DNA of 48,976 bases from assembly GCA_051891855.1 (NCBI GenBank), contig JBJFFP010000035.1, positions 1 through 48,976 of the forward strand. Reading direction: 5' to 3'. Shown piece by piece: positions 24,267 through 32,693 of the stretch. This DNA comes from SFDP01 sp051891855. Lineage in GTDB: Bacteria > Bacillota > Clostridia > Lachnospirales > Lachnospiraceae. The translations under genes were made by a program, and so were the position numbers. The notes beneath the pieces were generated by a model that did no database searches, was not told the origin of the DNA, and was given only the letters and a program-made list of their open reading frames with translations. Every line of letters begins with the position of its first letter. Positions within the stretch are counted from its first letter, which is position 1.

Positions 24267-26030
24267 ATGATGAGATCAATGTACTCTGGTGTATCAGGCT
24301 TAAAGACTCACCAGACAAAGATGGACGTTATCGGTAACAATATCGCTAACGTTAACACTGTAGCTTATAAATCCATGAGCATTACCTTTAACGAGTTAAT
24401 GTATCAGACCACGCAGAAGGCATCCGGTCCTAACGCCAATACCGGTGGTATTAATGCAAGGCAGATTGGTCTTGGTGTTAAATCGGCGGCAATCAACACC
24501 AACATTACCCAGCAGGGTGCTACCCAGACCACCAACAATCCTTTCGATATCCAGATTACCGGAGAAGCATTTTTTGTGGTAAGCAACGGACAGGAGAACT
24601 TCTTTACCAGAGATGGTTCCTTTTATGTAGATGCAGTAGGTAACCTGTGTATGACCAGTAATGGTTATACGGTAATGGGCTGGGGAGTAGACCCTGACAA
24701 CCCTAACCAGATTCTGCAGGGAGATGTGCAGAAGCTGCAGATTATGAGTCCGCAGAATATGGAGTATCCTCCGGAGGCTACCACTAAGGGTTACGTTTCC
24801 GGTATTATGGATAAGAATGATCCATCGGTAAACAGTACATCCGGCAAGACGATTAATCTTACAGTTTATGACAGTCAGGGTTATCCTTATACTGCCAAGC
24901 TGAATTTTAAGTCTACGGATGATGAAGGAATATACTCTTTGCGGTTTTTGGCACTGAGAGATTCTAATAATGAGGATGTGGATATTTCAGAGGTGAATTT
25001 TGGTTCGGACAAGGTGGTTAACAGAACGACAGAATTAACCTTGGGAAGTAATTATCAGTGGAATGGTGGTGATTTACAGGACAAGGCCGCAGGAACCACT
25101 ATTTGCCAAGGTGCTACAATTAAAGAGTATTTAAATGATGCGGATGCCACTTTAGCCGATCCTGCTAAAGCAGAAGAACTGCAGGCACTGGCAGATGCTT
25201 ATGGTTATGATAGTATTGAAGACCTGAATAATATCATGGTAAGCTATACGGAAAATAACAATAATACGCCCGATACGGCAGATGATACGCTTGCATATGT
25301 AAGTCTTTTACAGGTTCTTGCAAATGAACAGGTGACAGTCACAACCAACAATGCGGCGGCTAATCAGAATATTCAGGATGTACTGGGCATAGCGGATTTA
25401 AACGATCCCATTACAGCCAATGCAGAAAAATTCAAAGGCTTCACTTTGGAGTTTGATGCCTCCACTGGTTTGTTTAAGGGAATTGACGGAAACTCTGATG
25501 TCTTAAATCTGGATTTGTCTCAGATTACCGTAGAAACGCCTGCAGGAGCAAGTAAATTTGAAAACGTCGAAATCGATTTCACCAATACCACCATGTTCAA
25601 TAACAGTGGTACGGCCACCATAAGTGCGACCAACGGTGATGTTGATGGAGTGGGAAGCGGCAGAAAGCCGGGTGCCATGATCGGTGTTTCTATTGATACC
25701 AGCGGAAGAATCTACGGTACCTACGACAATGGTATGACTAAGCTTCTGGGCCAGATTGCGGTAGCAGAGTTTGCCAATGCCTCAGGTCTGGAAAAGCAGG
25801 GAGACAACCTGTATTCCGCCACCCTGAACTCCGGTGAATTTGACGGAATCGGTGTGGACATCACCGCCAACGGCGGCTACATGAATACCGGTGTTCTGGA
25901 AATGAGTAACGTGGATTTGTCTCAGGAGTTTACAGAGATGATTACCACCCAGAGAGGTTTCCAGGCAAACAGCCGTGTGATTACTGTATCCGATACCATG
26001 CTGGAAGAGCTGGTTAATCTGAAGAGATAA
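24267..26030 (+). CDS. flgE: Flagellar hook protein FlgE (large form)
   Basis: A 587-residue hook subunit. The N-terminal rod/hook motif is SGLKTHQTKMDVIGNNIANV, and the C-terminal motif includes QEFTEMITTQRGFQANSRVI and MLEELVNLKR. FYVDAVGNLC and GYVSGIMDKND belong to the inner hook domains. About 250 residues in the middle (roughly 250-480), rich in Asp, Asn, Ala and Thr, make it far longer than B. subtilis FlgE (about 264) and longer than Salmonella FlgE (about 403). ATG 24267 follows AGGAGG (24251-24256); the frame's earlier ATG at 24219 has no site. Confidence 0.93.
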   Translation: MMRSMYSGVSGLKTHQTKMDVIGNNIANVNTVAYKSMSITFNELMYQTTQKASGPNANTGGINARQIGLGVKSAAINTNITQQGATQTTNNPFDIQITGEAFFVVSNGQENFFTRDGSFYVDAVGNLCMTSNGYTVMGWGVDPDNPNQILQGDVQKLQIMSPQNMEYPPEATTKGYVSGIMDKNDPSVNSTSGKTINLTVYDSQGYPYTAKLNFKSTDDEGIYSLRFLALRDSNNEDVDISEVNFGSDKVVNRTTELTLGSNYQWNGGDLQDKAAGTTICQGATIKEYLNDADATLADPAKAEELQALADAYGYDSIEDLNNIMVSYTENNNNTPDTADDTLAYVSLLQVLANEQVTVTTNNAAANQNIQDVLGIADLNDPITANAEKFKGFTLEFDASTGLFKGIDGNSDVLNLDLSQITVETPAGASKFENVEIDFTNTTMFNNSGTATISATNGDVDGVGSGRKPGAMIGVSIDTSGRIYGTYDNGMTKLLGQIAVAEFANASGLEKQGDNLYSATLNSGEFDGIGVDITANGGYMNTGVLEMSNVDLSQEFTEMITTQRGFQANSRVITVSDTMLEELVNLKR

Positions 26031-26053
26031 TGAGATAGCAGGATAAAGAATTT

Positions 26054-26110
26054 GGAGCTGTTGAAAAACAGATGAGTACTCATCAATGTGGAGCAACAGC
26101 TCCTTCTTTA
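26054..26110 (+). terminator. Terminator-like hairpin after flgE
   Basis: GGAGCTGTTG (26054-26063) pairs perfectly with CAACAGCTCC (26094-26103), followed by TTCTTTA. The loop contains a perfect 14-bp palindrome, GATGAGTACTCATC (26071-26084), which can form its own inner hairpin. It probably ends or attenuates the hook-block transcript. Confidence 0.65.
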
Positions 26111-26153
26111 TGGGATAAGACAGGTGGATTTTTAGTCTTGAACAAGGTAAAAA

Positions 26154-26294
26154 CGCATATTCATGCTAATATTTTGTAAAAATATGCGAAATAAACAGAT
26201 AAAAATAATCCTGTTTTTCAGCCCGGTTTGTGGGGCGAAGCGATGGAAATAACTTGTCTATTCTTGTCTTTTTTACAAAAAGAAAGTAGACAAG
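26154..26294 (+). repeat. Inverted repeats in the flgE-motA gap
   Basis: The 348-base gap 26031-26378 has no gene on either strand that I can support. Besides the terminator it holds CGCATATT (26154-26161) with AATATGCG (26181-26188); the nested ATATTTT-GTA-AAAATAT (26169-26185); and CTTGTCTA (26253-26260) with TAGACAAG (26287-26294). The last dyad's right arm overlaps a putative -35 box. Confidence 0.5.
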
Positions 26295-26315
26295 ACAGAA
26301 AATATTTAGTAGAAT
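26287..26315 (+). promoter_or_regulatory. Putative SigA promoter of the motA-to-che block
   Basis: TAGACA (26287-26292), a 17-base spacer, and TAGAAT (26310-26315), about 64 bases upstream of motA. The -35 lies in the right arm of an 8-bp inverted repeat (left arm 26253-26260), so the promoter may be controlled by a repressor or by a hairpin in read-through RNA. Confidence 0.45.
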
Positions 26316-26378
26316 ATTAACTAAGGGTCGGGGAAGCTATACCCTGACAAGAAAACTAAAGAGAAGAGGGTGTGTGCT

Positions 26379-27173
26379 GTGGATATAGCATCATTATTGG
26401 GACTTATACTCTGTTTTGTACTGGTTTTATTCGGTATTATCACTGGCGGAGGTGTTGGTGCGCTGGGGAACTTCGTTGACCTGGGCTCCATATTGATTAC
26501 TCTGGGTGGTAGCTTTTGCGCGGTTATGGCACAGTACACCATGCAGGAGTTTGTCCGGGGAATTAAGAGCTTTACTCTGATTTTCAAGCTGTCCGAATTT
26601 GATCTGCCTGAGGTAATTCGTAAGATTATTGATTTATCCAATGTGGCACGTAAGGAAGGGCTCCTTGCACTGGAGGAAGCCTCTACGGAATTGGATGATG
26701 AATTCCTGCGAAAGGGTGTATTGCTAATTGTAGATGGTACAGACCCTGAATTGGTTCGAGGGATTCTGGAGACGGAGATGGGCAGCATTGAAAGCCGGCA
26801 CAAGAGAAATATTGCTTTCTGGAATGACCTGGGAGGTATGGGGCCGGCTTGGGGTATGATTGGTACCCTGATTGGTCTGATTAACATGTTGAAGGATATG
26901 AATGATCCTGCTACTATTGGACCGGCCATGTCGCTCGCTTTGATTACCACTTTGTATGGTTCCATGCTGGCCAACTGGGTGGCTGTTCCTGTAGCAGGTA
27001 AGCTGAATGCCAAAAATAGTGCTGAGATGGTTATTAAGGAGGTAATGATTGAAGGACTTCTGTCCATCCAGGCAGGTGAGAATCCCCGTGTAATCGAAGA
27101 GAAGCTGAAATCCTTCTTGGCTCCTTCTGAAAAGGAGGAAATGGAAGCGGCTGGAGGTGAGCTAGATGGCTAG
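26379..27173 (+). CDS. motA: Flagellar stator protein MotA (PomA/MotP-like)
   Basis: A 264-residue stator subunit with four transmembrane segments, starting DIASLLGLILCFVLVLFGII. The last two segments contain GTLIGLINMLKDMNDPATIG and LITTLYGSMLANWVAVPVA. The Thr-Thr-Leu-Tyr-Gly motif and overall match are closest to sodium-type PomA/MotP. GTG at 26379 is chosen because GAGGGTG is well spaced; the frame opens with another GTG at 26370. It overlaps motB by 8 bases. It conducts ions with MotB and pushes on FliG. Confidence 0.92.
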   Translation: MDIASLLGLILCFVLVLFGIITGGGVGALGNFVDLGSILITLGGSFCAVMAQYTMQEFVRGIKSFTLIFKLSEFDLPEVIRKIIDLSNVARKEGLLALEEASTELDDEFLRKGVLLIVDGTDPELVRGILETEMGSIESRHKRNIAFWNDLGGMGPAWGMIGTLIGLINMLKDMNDPATIGPAMSLALITTLYGSMLANWVAVPVAGKLNAKNSAEMVIKEVMIEGLLSIQAGENPRVIEEKLKSFLAPSEKEEMEAAGGELDG

Positions 27174-27972
27174 AAGGCAGAAGGAAGAAGTTCAAAAGGC
27201 TTCGAAGGAATGGATGAATACCTTTGCCGACCTGATGAACCTGCTGCTTTGTTTCTTCGTTTTGCTTTTCTCTATGTCTACCGTGGATGCGCAGAAGTTT
27301 GAGATGATTGCAGCAGCCTTTTCAGAGAGCTTTAGTATATTTTCTGCCGGCTCAACAGCCATCGGTGACGGAGTGCTGATTAGTAATGGTGTCAGTCAGC
27401 TGAATGAGCTGGATAAGTACATCAACAGTACCGGTAAGGCTGCAGAGAATGATGAAATGTCGGATCGACTGGATGAGATGCAGCGGATTCTAGAGGAGAA
27501 GATGCTTGCCCAGTCGGAACAGCTTGCGGAGAAGATTCAGGAAGCCCTGATGGAAAATCAGATGCAGAATCAGGTGGAGGTGGATTTTACTTCTCAATAT
27601 GTTCAGCTAACTCTTAAGGGGGCCATTCTTTTTGATTCGGGAAGCGCCCAGCTAAAGCAAGAGGCGATGCCTACAGTAGAGAAGGTGGCCATGATTTTGG
27701 AACGGTATGCTGGGAATACCATAGAAATAGAAGGCCATACGGATAACGTGCCCATAAATACAAGTCGATTTGCCAACAATAATGAATTGAGCAGCGCCCG
27801 TGCCCTTTCCATGTTTGACTATCTGGTTGAGAATACCTCTTTGTCACCGGCGCAGATCAAACATTCCGGCCGGGGAGAATATATGCCCATAGCCGATAAT
27901 TCCACTCCGGAAGGGAGAGCAAAGAACCGGCGAATTGAAATCAGAATTTACAACGATTTAAGTGGGGAATAA
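27166..27972 (+). CDS. motB: Flagellar stator protein MotB (PomB/MotS-like)
   Basis: A 268-residue stator subunit: a short cytoplasmic tail, one transmembrane helix FADLMNLLLCFFVLLFSMS carrying the ion-binding Asp, a plug/linker with Glu/Gln coiled coil, and the OmpA-like peptidoglycan-binding domain (ILFDSGSAQLKQEA, IEIEGHTDNVPINT, RAKNRRIEIRI). The helix with DLM...CFFVLL resembles sodium-driven PomB more than proton-driven E. coli MotB. It anchors the stator to the wall. Confidence 0.93.
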   Translation: MARRQKEEVQKASKEWMNTFADLMNLLLCFFVLLFSMSTVDAQKFEMIAAAFSESFSIFSAGSTAIGDGVLISNGVSQLNELDKYINSTGKAAENDEMSDRLDEMQRILEEKMLAQSEQLAEKIQEALMENQMQNQVEVDFTSQYVQLTLKGAILFDSGSAQLKQEAMPTVEKVAMILERYAGNTIEIEGHTDNVPINTSRFANNNELSSARALSMFDYLVENTSLSPAQIKHSGRGEYMPIADNSTPEGRAKNRRIEIRIYNDLSGE

Positions 27973-27984
27973 AGGAGAATACGA

Positions 27985-28509
27985 ATGAAAAGAAATATGA
28001 TATCCGTCTTGATTCTGGCGTTATTGATTGTCAACATTGTGTTAACGGCCATTATGATGTTTTCTGTTGTGGGAACTGCCAGAAAAACATCTGCATTGAT
28101 TGATGATATAACGGCAGCAATCAATCTGGAACTGGACAACCAGAAGGGGACAACCACGGAGGCTGCAGTGATTGATGTTCCTATTAAAGATGTTGAAGTA
28201 TATGCGATCGAAGATGAGATGACCGTACCTCTGACCAAAGGGGCTGACGGAAAGGATCATTATTATTTGGTGTCTGTGGCTCTTTCCCTGAATACCAAAG
28301 ACAGTGATTATAAGAAGATGAAGGACAGCATCAGTGAAAAGGAACAGCTGATTAAGGGTGAGATTATCAGCGTGATCGGCAGTCATACACTGGAAGAGAT
28401 GCAGAGTGATGTTGATAGTGTCCGCATGGAAATTCTGAACAGGATACAGACTCTTTTTGATTCACAGTTTATCTTTAACGTAACCTTTACAAAGGCTTTA
28501 CCTCAGTAA
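27985..28509 (+). CDS. fliL: Flagellar basal body-associated protein FliL
   Basis: A 174-residue single-pass membrane protein with an N-terminal transmembrane segment (ISVLILALLIVNIVLTAIMM) and an extracytoplasmic FliL domain ending RMEILNRIQTLFDSQFIFNV. FliL surrounds and supports the stator. AAAGGAG precedes the ATG, 12 bases after motB. Position between motB and fliM is as in other Firmicutes. Confidence 0.88.
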   Translation: MKRNMISVLILALLIVNIVLTAIMMFSVVGTARKTSALIDDITAAINLELDNQKGTTTEAAVIDVPIKDVEVYAIEDEMTVPLTKGADGKDHYYLVSVALSLNTKDSDYKKMKDSISEKEQLIKGEIISVIGSHTLEEMQSDVDSVRMEILNRIQTLFDSQFIFNVTFTKALPQ

Positions 28510-28553
28510 TACATAAGAATTTAAACATAGGATAAGACGGGAGGTGAACCTGC

Positions 28554-29534
28554 TTGGGAGAGGTATTATCTCAAAGTGAGATAGACAGTTTACTGGCTGC
28601 CTTAAGCACCGGTGAGCTTGATACAGATAAAATGACACAGCAGGACGAGAAACAGGTAAAGAATTATGACTTTGCCAGACCTGCCAAGTTTTCAAAAGAA
28701 CATCTGCGAACATTGGAATTTATTTATGAACATTATGGAAGACTGCTTTCCACTACATTGCCGGTTTATGTGCGTAAGCATGTTCAGGTTTCGGTGGTGA
28801 GCTCGGAGACAGTCGTTTTCTCGGAATTTTCCAATGCCTTGATTAACCCGGTGATTTTGGGAGTGGTGAATTTCCATCCTCTTCCGGGGACAATAATCAT
28901 TGATCTCGCCTCTAATCTTGGCTTTGCCATGATTGACAGAATGTTGGGTGGTCAGGGTATTCCCTTGAAAAAAGGGCGAGAGTTTTCAGAAATTGAATTA
29001 ACGATTATTGAAAAAATAGTGACCATTTGTATGCAGCTGATGAGAGAACCATGGAAAAGTGTGGTGGAAATAGAACCTTTTCTGGAAAAGGTAGAGACGA
29101 ATCCGCAGTTTGCACAGCTTATCTCCCCTACGGATATGATAGCCATCGTTACCCTTAATATCAAGATTGGGGATGTGGAGGGGTTGATGAATGTCTGCTT
29201 GCCGTTTTTTACGCTGGAAGATGTTATGGATAAGCTGAATACCAAGTATTGGTTCTCCAACATCAAGGATTCGGCAGACGAAGACTTTGAACAGTATGTG
29301 GAGACCATGCTTCGCAAGGTAGATGTGCCTTTGAAGGTTCAGCTGGGAACCAACACCATTACGGTAAATGATTTTAACAATCTGCAGTGTGGAGATATTA
29401 TCCGTTTGGATACAAAAACGGATTCAGAATTATCTGTATACGTTGGAAATATAAAGAAATTTACAGCCTTGCCAGGAACCAGTGATGATAAATATGCGGT
29501 TCGTGTTACGTCTGTAATTAGAGAGGAGGAATAA
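28554..29534 (+). CDS. fliM: Flagellar motor switch protein FliM
   Basis: A 326-residue C-ring protein. The N-terminal peptide LSQSEIDSLLAAL binds CheY-P. The middle CheC-like domain includes RTLEFIYEHYGRLLSTTLP and GFAMIDRMLGGQG, and the C-terminal SpoA domain includes VPLKVQLGTNTITVNDFNNL. It starts at TTG 28554, preceded by a strong GGGAGGTG (28540-28546); no ATG fits. It transmits CheY-P binding to FliG. Confidence 0.94.
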   Translation: MGEVLSQSEIDSLLAALSTGELDTDKMTQQDEKQVKNYDFARPAKFSKEHLRTLEFIYEHYGRLLSTTLPVYVRKHVQVSVVSSETVVFSEFSNALINPVILGVVNFHPLPGTIIIDLASNLGFAMIDRMLGGQGIPLKKGREFSEIELTIIEKIVTICMQLMREPWKSVVEIEPFLEKVETNPQFAQLISPTDMIAIVTLNIKIGDVEGLMNVCLPFFTLEDVMDKLNTKYWFSNIKDSADEDFEQYVETMLRKVDVPLKVQLGTNTITVNDFNNLQCGDIIRLDTKTDSELSVYVGNIKKFTALPGTSDDKYAVRVTSVIREEE

Positions 29535-29538
29535 ACGC

Positions 29539-30744
29539 ATGGATGGAATGTTATCTCAGGACGAAATCAATGCCCTGTTAAGCGGTGATCCGATGAGTAA
29601 TGCTTCTGATGAAACGGCGCAGACAGCTGTCACAGCAAACGAAGAATTACTGACCGAAGCTGAGCAGGATGCCATTGGTGAAGTAGCCAATATCAGTATG
29701 GGGACCTCCGCAACCACGCTTTATTCACTGGTTAACCACAAAGTTGAAATTACAACTCCGGTTGTACAGCTTGCCGTATGGCAGGATGTTTTGGATTATT
29801 ATGAGAAGCCTTGTGTTTTTATTCAGATTAAATATACCACAGGCCTGGATGGTCATAATATTCTGATTCTTAAAGAGCATGATGTGAAGGTTATTGCCGA
29901 TTTGATGATGGGCGGTGACGGAACCAATACTGATGGTGAATTGGGAGAAATCCATTTAAGTGCAATTTCCGAAGCAATGAACCAGATGATGGGATCGGCA
30001 GCCACAAGTCTTTCTCAGATGCTGGGAAGAACCATAGATATCAGTCCTCCGGAAGCATCCCTTTTGGATTTGTTGGATTTTAAGCAGGGTGAAGAAATCT
30101 CTCCTTTCTTGGGAGGGACTTTTGTTAAGATTGCATTCCGCATGCAGATTGGAGATTTGGTAGACAGTAACATTTTACAGCTATATCCAATCGATTTTGC
30201 GAAGACCTTAGTTAACAACTTTTTGGAAGGAATGTCTGCCTCGGCGGAAAACACGGCAGCAAAGCCTGTGCCCGAACCGGAACCAACCCCGGCGCCCTAT
30301 GTTCCGCCTGCAGTAGATCCTTCACAAATGGCAGGAGGAATGAACAATATGGGGGCTCAACCGATGATGCAGCAGCCCATGATGGGAGTGCAGCCTATGA
30401 TGGGGATGCAGCCCATGATGCAGCAACCTATGATACAGCAGCCTATACAGATGAACTATCAGCCTGCTCAATTTGGCAGCTTTGCTCCAAATGTAAGTTC
30501 GGTAGCCGGTCACGAGAATATTAATTTAATTATGGATGTACCGTTGCAGGTTACCGTAGAGCTGGGAAGAACCAGTAAATCGATTTCTGAAATCTTGGAT
30601 TTCTCGCCCGGTACGATTATTGAGTTGGATAAAATAGCCGGGGAACCGGTAGATGTATTGGTAAACGGTAAATTTGTTGCAAAGGGTGAAGTTGTGGTTA
30701 TTGAAGAAAGTTTCGGTATCAGAGTAACTGAAATTATCAGATAA
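29539..30744 (+). CDS. fliY: Flagellar switch phosphatase FliY (CheC-FliN fusion)
   Basis: A 401-residue C-ring protein. It has an N-terminal LSQDEINALLSGD CheY-P-binding peptide and a CheC-type phosphatase domain with two intact active sites (DAIGEVANISMG and SAISEAMNQMMG, each S/D-x3-E-x2-N). A Met/Gln/Pro-rich linker with QPMM repeats follows (about residues 274-304), then the C-terminal SpoA/FliN domain (VPLQVTVELGRTSKSISEIL). It dephosphorylates CheY-P at the motor and forms the base of the C-ring. GAGGAGGA precedes the ATG, four bases after fliM. Confidence 0.94.
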   Translation: MDGMLSQDEINALLSGDPMSNASDETAQTAVTANEELLTEAEQDAIGEVANISMGTSATTLYSLVNHKVEITTPVVQLAVWQDVLDYYEKPCVFIQIKYTTGLDGHNILILKEHDVKVIADLMMGGDGTNTDGELGEIHLSAISEAMNQMMGSAATSLSQMLGRTIDISPPEASLLDLLDFKQGEEISPFLGGTFVKIAFRMQIGDLVDSNILQLYPIDFAKTLVNNFLEGMSASAENTAAKPVPEPEPTPAPYVPPAVDPSQMAGGMNNMGAQPMMQQPMMGVQPMMGMQPMMQQPMIQQPIQMNYQPAQFGSFAPNVSSVAGHENINLIMDVPLQVTVELGRTSKSISEILDFSPGTIIELDKIAGEPVDVLVNGKFVAKGEVVVIEESFGIRVTEIIR

Positions 30745-30754
30745 GGAGTATATA

Positions 30755-31117
30755 ATGGCTAAGAATATTTTAATTTGTGATGATGCAGCATTTATGAGAA
30801 TGATGATCAAAGACATTCTTACCAAGAACGGATATAATGTTGTGGGTGAAGCTGAGAATGGAGCAAAGGGTGTTGAACGGTATAATGAATTGAAGCCGGA
30901 TCTTGTTTTAATGGATATCACCATGCCCGAAATGGATGGGATAGCAGCCTTAAAGGCAATTAAGTCTGCAGATCCTGCAGCCTGCATAATTATGTGCTCG
31001 GCAATGGGACAGCAGGCGATGGTTATTGAATCCATTCAGGCCGGTGCAAAGGATTTTATTGTAAAACCTTTTCAGGCGGATCGTGTTCTTGAAGCAGTTA
31101 AGAAAGTGATTGGTTAG
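30755..31117 (+). CDS. cheY: Chemotaxis response regulator CheY
   Basis: A 120-residue single receiver domain. The acidic pair D9-D10 lies in LICDDAAFMR, phospho-acceptor D54 in LVLMDITMPEMDG, the switch Ser in MCSAMGQ, and Lys in FIVKPF. Phosphorylated by CheA, it binds FliM and FliY. It sits between fliY and fliO as in Bacillus. AAGGAG precedes the ATG. Confidence 0.96.
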   Translation: MAKNILICDDAAFMRMMIKDILTKNGYNVVGEAENGAKGVERYNELKPDLVLMDITMPEMDGIAALKAIKSADPAACIIMCSAMGQQAMVIESIQAGAKDFIVKPFQADRVLEAVKKVIG

Positions 31118-31120
31118 TTC

Positions 31121-31510
31121 ATGCTATTATCGATAGATGACCCAGTCAGTTCTGTTGCACAGCTGCTTACAGTTGCCCTTATTTTTTTGTTTGTATTAGT
31201 AATAACCTGGTTTACTACACGCTTTATTGCCGGATATCAGAAGAACCGGTTGCAGACAGGGAATATGGAATTGGTGGAGAGTCTCAGGATTTCCAACACG
31301 AAGTATCTTCAGATAGTCAGAGTAGGAAAGAGATATGTTATGATGGCTGTCTGTAAGGATTCGGTAACCTTTCTTACCGAATTATCGGAAGATGAACTGA
31401 TAATTTTCCAAGGAGAACAGACCGCTGCTTTGGATTTTAATGCTCTTTTAGACAAAGCAAGGAAGCTTCATCCGGGGAATAGAGAACAGGATACAGATGA
31501 AGGAAAATAA
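31121..31510 (+). CDS. fliO: Flagellar export protein FliO
   Basis: A 129-residue membrane protein with one transmembrane segment (LLTVALIFLFVLVITWFTT) and a cytoplasmic FliO domain (NMELVESLRISNTKYLQIVR, VTFLTEL). FliO scaffolds assembly of the FliP pore. There is no ribosome site before ATG 31121, which lies three bases after the cheY stop, so translation is probably coupled. The end overlaps fliP by 14 bases. Confidence 0.85.
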   Translation: MLLSIDDPVSSVAQLLTVALIFLFVLVITWFTTRFIAGYQKNRLQTGNMELVESLRISNTKYLQIVRVGKRYVMMAVCKDSVTFLTELSEDELIIFQGEQTAALDFNALLDKARKLHPGNREQDTDEGK

Positions 31511-32393
31511 GCGTCAGATGATGAAGTTGTTACATAAAGAGAAAATAAGTACGGGGAAACTGATATGCCTGCTGATTATGGCAGGCATATTATGTATTTG
31601 TCCTGTAATTTCTGCGAAAGCCACAACTGGTCTGGATGATCCTGTAACAGGAACAACGGTTAATCAGACAAATAGAAGAGAACCGGGCAGTACGGAGAAT
31701 ATGGAAGAATTGGCTGAGCCCAATATAGCCAACGGCCTTACGGTGACGGTGAATGGAGACAATGGTAGTTTAAATTCCACTTTAAGGATTTTAATTACTC
31801 TTACCCTGATTGCACTAGCACCCACATTGGTGATTATGCTGACCTCTTTCACCAGAATAATCATCGTTCTTCATTTTACCAGGGCTGCTTTAAATACCCA
31901 GACGGCACCACCTAATCAGATTTTGGTGGGGATGGCTCTTTTTCTTACCTTCTTTATTATGAATCCGGTGTTGAATCAGATTAATGAAGAAGCATTAAAG
32001 CCCTTTGATGAGGGATTGATTACCCAGGAAGAGGCTTTGGAGAAGGGACTTGAGCCCATTAGAAAATTTATGTATGAGCAGACTATGGTGAAGGATGTAA
32101 AGATGTTCATGGATATAGCAGGGGAGGAATGGACTACCGAGTTGGGTGAAATTCCTACGGCTGTTCTTGTTCCCAGCTTTATTGTCAGTGAGCTTAGGAC
32201 AGCATTTATTATTGGGTTTATCATTTATATTCCCTTTATTGTTATCGACATGGTTGTTGCATCCACACTGATGAGTATGGGTATGATGATGCTGCCTCCT
32301 ACTACCATTTCCATGCCTTTTAAAATATTGCTTTTTGTGCTTGCTGATGGATGGAATCTGGTGATTGGGAATTTGGTCAGAACCTTTTACTGA
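31497..32393 (+). CDS. fliP: Flagellar export gate protein FliP
   Basis: A 298-residue export gate subunit. A basic N-terminal extension and signal peptide (LICLLIMAGILCICPVISAKA) is followed by transmembrane segments with the FliP signatures SFTRIIIVLHFTRAAL and NQILVGMALFLTFFIM, and IVIDMVVASTLMSMGMMMLP near the C-terminus. It is longer than typical FliP (about 220-245) because of the N-terminal stretch. The start overlaps fliO; its ribosome site is weak. Confidence 0.94.
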   Translation: MKENKRQMMKLLHKEKISTGKLICLLIMAGILCICPVISAKATTGLDDPVTGTTVNQTNRREPGSTENMEELAEPNIANGLTVTVNGDNGSLNSTLRILITLTLIALAPTLVIMLTSFTRIIIVLHFTRAALNTQTAPPNQILVGMALFLTFFIMNPVLNQINEEALKPFDEGLITQEEALEKGLEPIRKFMYEQTMVKDVKMFMDIAGEEWTTELGEIPTAVLVPSFIVSELRTAFIIGFIIYIPFIVIDMVVASTLMSMGMMMLPPTTISMPFKILLFVLADGWNLVIGNLVRTFY

Positions 32394-32420
32394 CGGCAGA
32401 AATAGGAGGGAGGTTATAAT

Positions 32421-32690
32421 ATGGGAATAGATGAAGTCGTTCAAATTGTTAATCGAGGGCTTTATACAGTTATTATTACTGCAGCTCCGGTTTTATTAGC
32501 TTCCCTGGTGGTTGGTCTTCTTATCAGTATTTTTCAAACCGTGACCAGTATTCAGGAACAGACGCTGACCTTTGTCCCAAAGATTTTATCCATCTTTCTT
32601 GCGTTAATTGTATTGGGACATTGGATGCTAAATAATATGGTGGAATACATGGTGGAATTATGGTCTAATTTCGCCGTTTATATCAGATAG
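32421..32690 (+). CDS. fliQ: Flagellar export gate protein FliQ
   Basis: An 89-residue two-helix membrane protein with LLASLVVGLLISIFQTVTSI and QEQTLTFVPKI, the FliQ hallmark. It packs around the FliP-FliR export pore. GGAGGGAGG precedes the ATG. Length is normal. Confidence 0.95.
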   Translation: MGIDEVVQIVNRGLYTVIITAAPVLLASLVVGLLISIFQTVTSIQEQTLTFVPKILSIFLALIVLGHWMLNNMVEYMVELWSNFAVYIR

Positions 32691-32693
32691 CCT

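Noticed and set aside
26104..26378. c-di-GMP riboswitch before motA
   Set aside because: Conserved GEMM core segments and tetraloop-receptor features are not present; only simple inverted repeats.
26321..27067. 248-codon open frame on the minus strand opposite motA
   Set aside because: Fully antisense to a clear motA, no recognisable motifs and biased composition; a codon-usage shadow.
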